Assembly: GCA_009911035.1 (NCBI GenBank)
Contig: QXWO01000002.1
Span: forward strand, 62,001-126,000
Length of the DNA stretch: 64,000 nucleotides
Source of the DNA: Lachnospiraceae bacterium
GTDB taxonomy: Bacteria > Bacillota > Clostridia > Lachnospirales > Lachnospiraceae
Direction of reading: 5' to 3'
A program made the position numbers and the translations under genes. This document shows, one piece after another, positions 42,964 through 49,549 of this stretch. Every line of letters starts with the position of its first letter. The stretch's first letter is position 1. The notes under the pieces were generated by a model. That model was not told the DNA's origin. It ran no database searches and saw only the letters and a list, made by a program, of their open reading frames with translations.

Positions 42964-44427
42964 TTACTGGGCACAGCTTTCATCCCGGATTTCCCCGAGA
43001 TAATAAAAGCCATGACATTCTTTTAAGTAAACAGGCACTATCTGCCCAATCAGACTCCCATCTCCCTTGAAGTGGACGATTGTATTGTTGGAAAGCCTGC
43101 CTGTAATCAGGGAAGGATCCTGTTGGTTCACTTCTTCCACCAGTGCCTTTTGCACCTGCCCTTCTAAAAGGGCCACCCGGTTTCTTGCAGTATCCTGCAC
43201 CACTTTAAGAACCTTGTCAAAGCCTTCCTTTACCACATCCTCCGGCACCTGATTTTCCATAGCTGCCGCAGGGGTTCCTGTACGTTTGGAATAAATAAAC
43301 GTAAAGGCATTGTCATACTGCACCTGCCTGATCACATCTATGGTTTCCTCCACATCTTCCGGTTTTTCCCCTGGAAATCCTACAATGATATCGGTGGTGA
43401 GGGCAATGTCCGGTATTTCTTCCCTGATTTTCAGGGCAAGGGCAAGGTACTGTTCTTTCGTGTAACGTCTGTTCATAGCCTCTAAAATTCTGGTAGAACC
43501 TGACTGCAGGGGGAGATGAAGATGTCTGCATATTTTTTTGGACTCCTTCATCACCTGGATCAGCTCGTCGGATAAATCCTTGGGATGCGAGGTCATAAAC
43601 CGGATTCGTTCCAGCCCTTCAATCTTCTCCACTTCCCTAAGGAGACCGGCAAAAGTCATGGGCCGGGCAAGATTCCTGCCGTAGGAATTGACATTCTGCC
43701 CCAACAGCATAACCTCCACTACCCCTTCTGATACAAGTCTGCGTATTTCTGCAAGTATGTCTTCCGGATTCCGGCTTCTCTCCCGCCCTCTCACATAGGG
43801 AACGATACAGTAGCTGCAGAAATTGTTGCACCCAAACATAATATTGATGCCGGATTTAAAAGGATACTTGCGCTCTACCGGCAGATTCTCCACGATCTGG
43901 TCTGTATCCTTCCAGACATCCACCACCATATCCCTGCTTTCAAACATAACGGTCAAAAGTTCGGCAAATTTATAAATATTGTGAGTACCAAAGATCAAGT
44001 CCACAAAACGATAGCTTTTCCGAATTTTTTCGATAACGGAATGCTCCTGCATCATACAGCCGCACAGGGCAATTTTCATATGGGGATTTTTCTTTTTCAG
44101 GCTGTTTAAATGGCCCAGCCGGCCGTAAACCCGCTGGTTGGCATTGTCTCTGACCGTGCAGGTATTGAAAATGACAAAATCAGCGTTTTCGTCCTCTGTC
44201 AGCTCATAGCCTATGGTCTCTAATATTCCTGAAAGCTTTTCGGAATCTCTGGCATTCATCTGACAGCCCATATTGACCACACAGGATCTTGGCAGGCGGC
44301 CCTGTTTTTGTTCAAAATCCTTTACCCACTCCCGGCATTTTGCCATAAAATAATATTGACGGGCGGATTCTTCTGTCGGAGGGGCTGCATTTATATCTAT
44401 ATTGTCTAAATTAATATCATAATACAT
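42964..44427 (-). CDS. miaB: tRNA-2-methylthio-N6-dimethylallyladenosine synthase
   Basis: Radical SAM methylthiotransferase that adds a 2-methylthio group to i6A37 (product of MiaA). 487 aa. N-terminal UPF0004 Cys residues (VNMGCQMNARDSEK, FNTCTVRDNA, LCGCMMQEH), radical SAM CxxxCxxC in FGCNNFCSYCIVPYVRG, and a TRAM domain at the end (ALVEEVNQQDPSLITGRL). The frame opens 120 bases earlier, but MYYDINLDNID at 44427 fits the family. Upstream residues are lysine/arginine-rich and doubtful. Confidence 0.96.
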   Translation of the reverse strand: MYYDINLDNIDINAAPPTEESARQYYFMAKCREWVKDFEQKQGRLPRSCVVNMGCQMNARDSEKLSGILETIGYELTEDENADFVIFNTCTVRDNANQRVYGRLGHLNSLKKKNPHMKIALCGCMMQEHSVIEKIRKSYRFVDLIFGTHNIYKFAELLTVMFESRDMVVDVWKDTDQIVENLPVERKYPFKSGINIMFGCNNFCSYCIVPYVRGRERSRNPEDILAEIRRLVSEGVVEVMLLGQNVNSYGRNLARPMTFAGLLREVEKIEGLERIRFMTSHPKDLSDELIQVMKESKKICRHLHLPLQSGSTRILEAMNRRYTKEQYLALALKIREEIPDIALTTDIIVGFPGEKPEDVEETIDVIRQVQYDNAFTFIYSKRTGTPAAAMENQVPEDVVKEGFDKVLKVVQDTARNRVALLEGQVQKALVEEVNQQDPSLITGRLSNNTIVHFKGDGSLIGQIVPVYLKECHGFYYLGEIRDESCAQ

Positions 44428-44486
44428 TTCTCTTGACTTTCTTTCCTTTCTGTTATACAAGATGTAACCGGTACGGCCCATATTTT

Positions 44487-45239
44487 TTATACTTTTAAAT
44501 CTATTTCTGCTGCACGGTAAACATATGCTCTCCCTTTTTTCCCGCACTGCTCCACAATATGCAGATAATTTAAAATATGCAGAACCTTTGCCGCGGTTTC
44601 TTTCCGCTCTTTCACTGCCCTGCCAAACTCCTGCGCCGTAAAAGGTTCTGGCAGTCCGTCGGGTATAAGCTGCATGTAATCGTCCAGTTTATTAATTCTG
44701 AATTCTCCAAGCAATGCCCTGGGAAACCTGTCATAGCGGCTGGAACCTCTTTTTTTATCCCGGCTCCATCCGTTAAGGAGCCTGTATTCTTCCACTTCCA
44801 TGAACGGAAAACAGAGACGGAGATTGGGATGGGAAAGGTATGGTTTTATTTTATATAACTCATAAAAAGCCCTGTAAACAGAGCCTTTCACCGTGCTTTT
44901 TCTGGGTTTGGAACATTCGCCTGTATCCTCGTCCATCCAGCATAAATATTTAATCTCCGGAATGGGATAAACAATCGTCACCGGATAATTGGGCAGAAAA
45001 CAATCCAGCCTGCTTCTCATTTTATTAAAATTTCCGGTCTGTATCTCAATAATTTCTTCTCCCGTAAAAATATCCGCCACATAGCCATTCACAGGAATTT
45101 CTACCATATCCGGCTGTGGTGCATAGTAATCCTTAAAAACGGCATGCACTGTTTTTTCCTTCAGCGTTCCAATGCCATGAACCTCTCTTGCACTCCCAGC
45201 AGCCATATTTCTGATTTTTTCAAAACGTGCCGTGTCCAT
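44487..45239 (-). CDS. Uncharacterised protein with nuclease-like D...EIQ motif
   Basis: No named family recognised with confidence. The protein (250 aa from ATG 45239) has a segment NGYVADIFTGEEIIEIQTGN and FNKMRSRLDCFLPNYPVTIVYP; the D-x(n)-E-x-Q arrangement is like the core of PD-(D/E)XK nuclease folds. The C-terminal third (FRALLGEFRINKL..., HILNYLHIVEQCGKKGRAYVY) resembles a winged-helix. GGGAGG about 13 bases upstream allows this start; an earlier TTG (45251) sits on the ribosome site. It precedes miaB in the same direction. Confidence 0.6.
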   Translation of the reverse strand: MDTARFEKIRNMAAGSAREVHGIGTLKEKTVHAVFKDYYAPQPDMVEIPVNGYVADIFTGEEIIEIQTGNFNKMRSRLDCFLPNYPVTIVYPIPEIKYLCWMDEDTGECSKPRKSTVKGSVYRAFYELYKIKPYLSHPNLRLCFPFMEVEEYRLLNGWSRDKKRGSSRYDRFPRALLGEFRINKLDDYMQLIPDGLPEPFTAQEFGRAVKERKETAAKVLHILNYLHIVEQCGKKGRAYVYRAAEIDLKV

Positions 45240-45323
45240 ATAACCACACAAGCCTCCCTGATTCCGCCCTATGCGGAGAAGACGTCCCTATCCTCCCATA
45301 CAGCTTTAGAAGCACATCCCACA

Positions 45324-45749
45324 CTATTTTCTTTCAAGAAACAGCTTTCTTGATATGAAATTATATACCATAACTACTCCCGTGGCAACAATCGCGCTTA
45401 TAGACACCATAAGCTCACTGGAAATTAGTTCCTTAAGAGGTTCACTGTGCATATAAACGCCATCAATACATACATACATGACAATTTCATTGATAACAAG
45501 GCCGATGGCGGAAAGAATGATAAATACGGAAAACTCTTTCTTCTTGTCCATTTCCTTCTTGTGGGTAAAAACAAATTTAATGCTTAAAATATAATTTACC
45601 ACCGCCGAAACCACAAAGCCAAGCAATTTGGAAATCAGATAGTGCACCCCAAGCAGGTTGGTAAAACCTGTTGTTATTCCAAAATCAATAAAAAAACAAA
45701 AGAATCCTACAACACCGAATTTAATAATCTGATTCAATAAATCTTTCAT
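45324..45749 (-). CDS. GtrA family membrane protein
   Basis: Small four-span membrane protein (about 141 aa) starting MKDLLNQIIKFGVVGFFCFF, with GVHYLISKLLGFVVSAVVNYILSIKFVF and VMVYNFISRKLFL as family features. GtrA proteins help move or supply polyprenol-linked sugars for cell-surface glycosylation. Two adjacent ATGs (45752, 45749) follow GGGGG; the second is better spaced. No partner glycosyltransferase is next to it. Confidence 0.85.
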   Translation of the reverse strand: MKDLLNQIIKFGVVGFFCFFIDFGITTGFTNLLGVHYLISKLLGFVVSAVVNYILSIKFVFTHKKEMDKKKEFSVFIILSAIGLVINEIVMYVCIDGVYMHSEPLKELISSELMVSISAIVATGVVMVYNFISRKLFLERK

Positions 45750-45820
45750 CATTACCCCCAAAAAAATGTCACAAACTTGTTAAATGCTCTTTTCTCCGCC
45801 AAACACTCTGGAGACTATCC

Positions 45821-45866
45821 TTATTGTAACAAACGCTGCCACACTCCGCGAGCCAGCTTATTGTAA
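45821..45866 (+). repeat. Dispersed hairpin repeat, single copy
   Basis: TTATTGTAACAAACGCTGCC (45821-45840), a CACTCCGCGAGCCAGC core, and a second arm TTATTGTAATTAA at 45858. A partial unit CAAACACTCTGGAGACTATC precedes it at 45800-45819. It lies upstream of gtrA, beside a terminator. Confidence 0.75.
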
Positions 45867-45873
45867 TTAAAAA

Positions 45874-45915
45874 AGAATGTCATGCGCATATAAAATCATT
45901 ATAACATGACATTCT
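45874..45915 (-). terminator. Terminator of the sigma/anti-sigma genes
   Basis: AGAATGTCATG pairs perfectly with CATGACATTCT (11 bp) around a 20-base AT-rich loop. On the complement TTTTTTAA follows, and the plus side has CATTTTT, so it may act both ways. Confidence 0.75.
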
Positions 45916-46038
45916 CATTTTTAATTATTAAATTTTTATAACTTTCCTTACTTTCCCAATTGTATACACTATTTGCATAATCCAGGTCTGCCTTATACAA
46001 GGCTTTTCTCTTATATCCTCTGCTGCCGGACAGATTCA

Positions 46039-47640
46039 TTATCTGACACTGGACTTATAATAAAAACAGGTCTTTTCAGGAATTCTGTCATGTTGTTCTT
46101 CACCGTCCTCATCCGTATCATATCTGTATTCACTGCTGTATGCCAGAACAATCCTTCCGTCCGCAAGCGCGCACCTCAGGGAGCCTTCTACATTGCAGGG
46201 CGTCTCGTAGGCAGGCATTACCACTGTTGCCCCCTCTTCGCCTAAATTATAGGAAAAAATTCCGCTGTAGCTCCATAGCACAAAGTCCGCGTCATATGCC
46301 GGGGCGATGATGTCCGGCGCTATCGTCCGCTCCGGCAGAATATCCATATGGATGTTTTCCATTTGTCCTGTGACAGGATTTACCGATGCGATTCCCAGGC
46401 CTTTCCCTTTGTCCGAAAGTACGGTATAGGCTTTCCCGTCTTTTCCAATCCCAAGGCCGTAATAGCTTTGGACGCTGTACTCCCCTTCAGGCACCCTTGC
46501 TGCTTCTTTTCCATCCCCGTCCAGGATAAAGAGCAGTTCTGCCCCCTTAATTCCAAGCCCCCTTAAATAAATATATCCCTCTTTATCCACGGCTATTGAA
46601 CTGATGAATCCAGCATGCCCTTCGTTTAACAGTTCTGCCTCTTTAATATAAGAAGAAATATCAATTTTCCTAAGCAGTGTGCCCTGTCCGTCCAGTACCC
46701 ACAGAGCGGGATTCCACTCGCCAGAAGGCATTTTCTGGTAAAGTCCCAGGTAAATCTCTCCCTGCGGCGTCTGGTATAAGGCGGAAATGCGTGTCCGTGC
46801 ATCAAATTCATCGAAAAACAGTACAGAATCACTGCAACCGATTTCCATTTTATGGATTTCATTCCATCCAGTCAAAAACAGGCAGTCCCTTCCGGCCGCC
46901 ATGTACAGAATTGAAAGACCTCCCTCATAGGGTATGACAAGCTCCTGCTCTGGGTTTAGTACGGCCTGACTCTGCAGCACAGAAGGGTCTGTTGCGTTGA
47001 CGGACTCACCGCTTTCCCCTGCTTTTGCCAAAATCCCAGTCTCTCCTGAAGCTATTTTCTCATTCATTTTTGCCAGACTGTAATCCCGTTTATGGTAAAA
47101 GTCCAAAAGCTGCAGTAACTGTTCGTCGTCCATTTCATCTTCCGGGAAAAAGAACGTGCTGGTGCTTTTAAGAAAAGCAACACCTTTTCCCTTATACTGG
47201 CTGGCTCTGTCAAGCATAGTAAGTTCCCCTTTGGGAAATACCCCCTGCTCCTGATAAGCGGGCAAAAGCTCTTCCATTCTTTCCTTTTCTTTTGGTGTAT
47301 AAGGGCGGTTATAGTTATCCATACCTATTTTTGCGGTATAAATCTGGGCAAAGTACTCCTCCATCTTTTCCCTGTTCAGCGCTTCCATCCGCTGGCGCAA
47401 AAATCCTGCCGCCGCCGTTGCCGTTATGGACAGCAACATGACAAGAGCCGCCGAGAGAACAAGGGCTTTTCTGAAATTCATTTTAAAGGAAAAGATTTTC
47501 TTTCTGCCCATTGTGACTGTTACCCCGGATTCGGGCAGTCCGGTAAGAATTATCTCAATTTTGTCCCCCAGGGTTTCCGGTGGAATAATTTTTTCCCTGC
47601 CTGCCAACTGAAACAATTTTTTTTCAAATTTATCTGCCAT
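46039..47640 (-). CDS. Membrane-anchored probable anti-sigma protein with propeller-like sensor domain
   Basis: 533-residue protein, starting MADKFEKKLFQLAGREKI (short cytoplasmic part), one membrane segment near residues 53-75 (ALVLSAALVMLLSITATAA) and a large extracytoplasmic part with repeated beta-strand units (SILYMAAGRDCLFLTGW, YIYLRGLGIKGAELLFILDG, KAYTVLSDKGKGLGIASV), consistent with a WD40/Kelch-like propeller. It lies 18 bases downstream of an ECF sigma gene, so it is probably the sigma's membrane regulator. No family match is certain. Confidence 0.65.
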   Translation of the reverse strand: MADKFEKKLFQLAGREKIIPPETLGDKIEIILTGLPESGVTVTMGRKKIFSFKMNFRKALVLSAALVMLLSITATAAAGFLRQRMEALNREKMEEYFAQIYTAKIGMDNYNRPYTPKEKERMEELLPAYQEQGVFPKGELTMLDRASQYKGKGVAFLKSTSTFFFPEDEMDDEQLLQLLDFYHKRDYSLAKMNEKIASGETGILAKAGESGESVNATDPSVLQSQAVLNPEQELVIPYEGGLSILYMAAGRDCLFLTGWNEIHKMEIGCSDSVLFFDEFDARTRISALYQTPQGEIYLGLYQKMPSGEWNPALWVLDGQGTLLRKIDISSYIKEAELLNEGHAGFISSIAVDKEGYIYLRGLGIKGAELLFILDGDGKEAARVPEGEYSVQSYYGLGIGKDGKAYTVLSDKGKGLGIASVNPVTGQMENIHMDILPERTIAPDIIAPAYDADFVLWSYSGIFSYNLGEEGATVVMPAYETPCNVEGSLRCALADGRIVLAYSSEYRYDTDEDGEEQHDRIPEKTCFYYKSSVR

Positions 47641-47658
47641 AAGATTCCTTTCTGCCTG

Positions 47659-48129
47659 TCAGTTGTCCAACATGCCCTTTAATATCTTTTTACCTCTGGA
47701 AAGTCTGGATTTCACGGTTCCCTCTGCAATATGGAGAACCTGTCCCACTTCTTTCACAGAAAGCTGCTCGTAAAAGTAAAGGATAATTACTTCCCGGTAC
47801 CAGAGCTCTAACTTCATGACCGCATCCCATAGTTCGTGATGGTCGTCAAAAAAAGCTGGAACCATTTCCTCTACAGATTCCACACAGGCGGTCCGCCGCC
47901 TTTTCCGGTATATTTTCCGTGATTCGTTTGCCGTTATCTGCATCATCCAGGACTTAAAGCTTTCCGGCCTGCGCAGACTGCCTAAGTTTTCCCAGGCTTT
48001 CAGGACAGCTTCTCCCACAGCATCCTCTGCATCCGCAGGGTTATTCAGTATTCCACAGGCAAGCCTGTACATATTGGGCATATATTCTTTTACAAGTACT
48101 GCAAATGTTTCCTGATTTATTGTGGACAC
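47659..48129 (-). CDS. ECF sigma-70 family RNA polymerase sigma factor
   Basis: 156 aa, with region 2 (FAVLVKEYMPNMYRLACGIL, DAEDAVGEAVLKAW, SFKSWMMQITANESRKIYRK) and region 4 (REVIILYFYEQLSVKEVGQVL, AEGTVKSRLSRGKKIL), the minimal architecture of ECF sigmas. The start is GTG at 48129, with GGAGG seven bases upstream. A promoter of ECF form (GGAACCA, 16 bases, ATCTTA) is 35 bases upstream, so positive autoregulation is likely. It is followed by the membrane-anchored protein that probably holds it inactive. Confidence 0.9.
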   Translation of the reverse strand: MSTINQETFAVLVKEYMPNMYRLACGILNNPADAEDAVGEAVLKAWENLGSLRRPESFKSWMMQITANESRKIYRKRRRTACVESVEEMVPAFFDDHHELWDAVMKLELWYREVIILYFYEQLSVKEVGQVLHIAEGTVKSRLSRGKKILKGMLDN

Positions 48130-48165
48130 AAATCCACCTCCTTTATCTCCGCCAGCTTATACTTA

Positions 48166-48194
48166 TAAGATTACCCGCCTTTTAAAATGGTTCC
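48166..48194 (-). promoter_or_regulatory. Candidate autoregulated ECF promoter
   Basis: On the complement GGAACCA (48194-48188), 16 bases, then ATCTTA (48171-48166). This resembles the ECF -35 GGAACTT and -10 GTCTAA spacing. It is 37 bases upstream of the sigma GTG. Confidence 0.45.
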
Positions 48195-48282
48195 ACATAA
48201 TTTAAAATTTTAGGTTAAATATAATAGCGGATGTCGCACATCTTAAAACACACTCTGTCCCAAAACTGTCACACTACCCAAA

Positions 48283-48370
48283 CCAGCTTCTTAACAAACA
48301 CTGACTCACTTTGCAAATCAGCTTATTGTAACAAACACTGCCACGCTTCGCGAGCCAGCTTATTGTAACA
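48283..48370 (+). repeat. Dispersed hairpin repeat, tandem copy
   Basis: One degraded unit (AACAAACACTGACTCACTTT from about 48294) is followed by a well-preserved 37-bp unit whose arm is TTATTGTAACAAACACTGCC (48323-48342) with a CGCTTCGCGAGCCAGC core, then a third arm TTATTGTAACAAA at 48360. It is the best copy for reading the unit boundaries. Confidence 0.8.
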
Positions 48371-48401
48371 AAAAATGTGCGGAAATACTCCGCACATTTT
48401 T
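48371..48401 (-). terminator. Terminator after the Cys-rich peptide gene
   Basis: AAAAATGTGCGGA and TCCGCACATTTTT pair perfectly (13 bp) around a five-base loop, with T-runs on either strand, so termination from both sides is possible. Confidence 0.8.
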
Positions 48402-48464
48402 CAATCCAGTATAAAATTTACGAAACATGTCAGTGTTTGGTCCAATAAACGTCAGTGTTTGGTT

Positions 48465-48797
48465 TTAACAGTCGCAGTTATTCCTAGGCTGTTCCTCACA
48501 TCCGCATCCGCTTCCCTGACCGAACATAAAAGGTCTCTGCTCAAAACGGGGTTCCGGGCGAAGCTCGGGCCTGCATCCACAATCATTGTTATCCTGGCAT
48601 TCCCGTTCTCTTTCACGCTCGCATCCACAGTTATTTCCCCCACCCACATTTACCGTTACGGTACCGCAGGTATTGTTTCTGTTCCTGCACCCACATCCGT
48701 GATGGTGGCCGTTGTCTCTTGCATCACAGTCGTTTTCCATGCAGCAACCATTGTTCTGGCCGCACAAAAGTAGTAATACTAAAATCAGGCAATTCAT
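48465..48797 (-). CDS. Cys-rich small protein, probably exported
   Basis: 110-residue protein with a short hydrophobic N-terminus (NCLILVLLLLCG) and 17 cysteines, including repeated CxC motifs (GCGCRN, NCGCER, DCGCRP, GCGCEE) and a final CDC. It also has an acidic/basic RERERE stretch and an HHHG run. No family is recognised. The pattern fits metal binding or a cross-linked structural (for example spore-associated) protein. AGGAG nine bases upstream supports the start. It lies between two repeat-rich spacers and is transcribed alone. Confidence 0.6.
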   Translation of the reverse strand: MNCLILVLLLLCGQNNGCCMENDCDARDNGHHHGCGCRNRNNTCGTVTVNVGGGNNCGCERERERECQDNNDCGCRPELRPEPRFEQRPFMFGQGSGCGCEEQPRNNCDC

Positions 48798-48861
48798 TTT
48801 TTATCGCTCCTTTTTCATTCAATACGCTGGTTCGCGAAGTACATCTTCATCTGATTCAGCA

Positions 48862-48891
48862 ATGGATACCTGATCCTGGGCCGGTATCCAT
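48862..48891. terminator. Strong hairpin in the spacer after DUF5662 gene
   Basis: ATGGATACC pairs with GGTATCCAT (9 bp) around a 12-base loop. No T-run follows on either strand, so it may be structural. It lies between the DUF5662 gene end and the Cys-rich gene promoter region. Confidence 0.45.
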
Positions 48892-48904
48892 ATGTTAACA
48901 AGAC

Positions 48905-48996
48905 AATTCGCGAAGCGTATCAGCGTTTGATATGCTTTATCATATGCAGAAGCAACAAACGCTGACACACTTCGCGGGCCAGCTTATTGTAATAAA
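48905..48996. repeat. Dispersed hairpin repeat, inverted pair
   Basis: A reverse copy (CGCGAAGCGTATCAGCGTTT, 48910) and a forward copy (CAAACGCTGACACACTTCGC) face each other about 26 bases apart. The arms match at 19 of 21 positions, so the transcript could form a long hairpin. The forward copy ends with TTATTGTAATAA. Confidence 0.75.
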
Positions 48997-49001
48997 ATTG
49001 G

Positions 49002-49547
49002 TTAAGCGTTTTTACATAGTACTGCCTTTTTTATATAGGCAAAGGTGGCTTTCTCTCCCTTTTCAGCAAGCATATGGAGAAGTTTCTCCAAAAGTTTCCG
49101 GGTCTTGGGATGGATAGGTGCTTTCTCCTTTCCCTGCTGGTAATATTTTAAAGGGGAGGCATCGGTGTACCGTTCCTTGTTGTAAACCTTAGACGCTGCA
49201 ATCCGGTCCATCAGCATTTCCACCACATATTTTTCCGGCATGGGCGCCGGGGCCATGCCCCCGTCAATATTTTTGGTACTGTAGTCGATCCAGTATTCAT
49301 AATGGTGTTTGTTCCTGCCTTTGTGGTGGAGCCATGCAGAGGAATATCCAATATCTTCCCGCTCAGCATTATTAGGGCTCCTGTTGCCTTGATAGTACCT
49401 TGCCCCAACAAAAAATTCGCTGGGGGTGTACTTGGACATATCATGGAGGAGTCCCTGTTTATACAGACCTACCCTAAAACATCCTTTCATCACCAGATAT
49501 TTATGATAGGTTATCGTTTTAAAATGTTTCCAGATTTTCATGGGCAT
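49002..49547 (-). CDS. DUF5662 family protein
   Basis: 181-residue cytosolic protein of a family with unknown function. Conserved histidine-containing segments resemble an HD-type arrangement: GLLHDMSKYTPSEFF, then SSAWLHHKGRNKHHYEYW, and an MPEKYVVEMLMDRI segment. It could be a metal-dependent phosphohydrolase-like fold, but this is inferred. The start at 49547 has AAGGAAAG upstream. It directly follows the GH13-like gene (two bases apart), implying one transcript. Confidence 0.78.
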   Translation of the reverse strand: MPMKIWKHFKTITYHKYLVMKGCFRVGLYKQGLLHDMSKYTPSEFFVGARYYQGNRSPNNAEREDIGYSSAWLHHKGRNKHHYEYWIDYSTKNIDGGMAPAPMPEKYVVEMLMDRIAASKVYNKERYTDASPLKYYQQGKEKAPIHPKTRKLLEKLLHMLAEKGEKATFAYIKKAVLCKNA

Positions 49548-49549
49548 GA

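Larger units (their letters stand above)
48130..48464. other. Non-coding spacer with an ECF promoter, repeats and a terminator
   Basis: This 335-base stretch has no gene. From left to right it holds the ECF-type promoter (48166-48194), a 36-37 bp repeat array (48283-48370), a perfect 13-bp terminator (48371-48401) and two copies of GTCAGTGTTTGGT (48429-48441 and 48451-48463) that resemble the repeat's reverse core. Confidence 0.7.

Noticed and set aside
42964-44547. Longer start of MiaB at 44547
   Set aside because: The extra 40 residues are basic and Cys-containing but lack family similarity and overlap the spacer after the upstream gene.
48283-48370. CRISPR array
   Set aside because: Repeat units are contiguous at 36-37 bp without unique spacers, differ in sequence, and no cas genes are present.
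48429-48463. Independent tandem repeat GTCAGTGTTTGGT
   Set aside because: It matches the reverse core of the dispersed repeat (CAGCGTTTG), so it was treated as a decayed copy rather than a new repeat.
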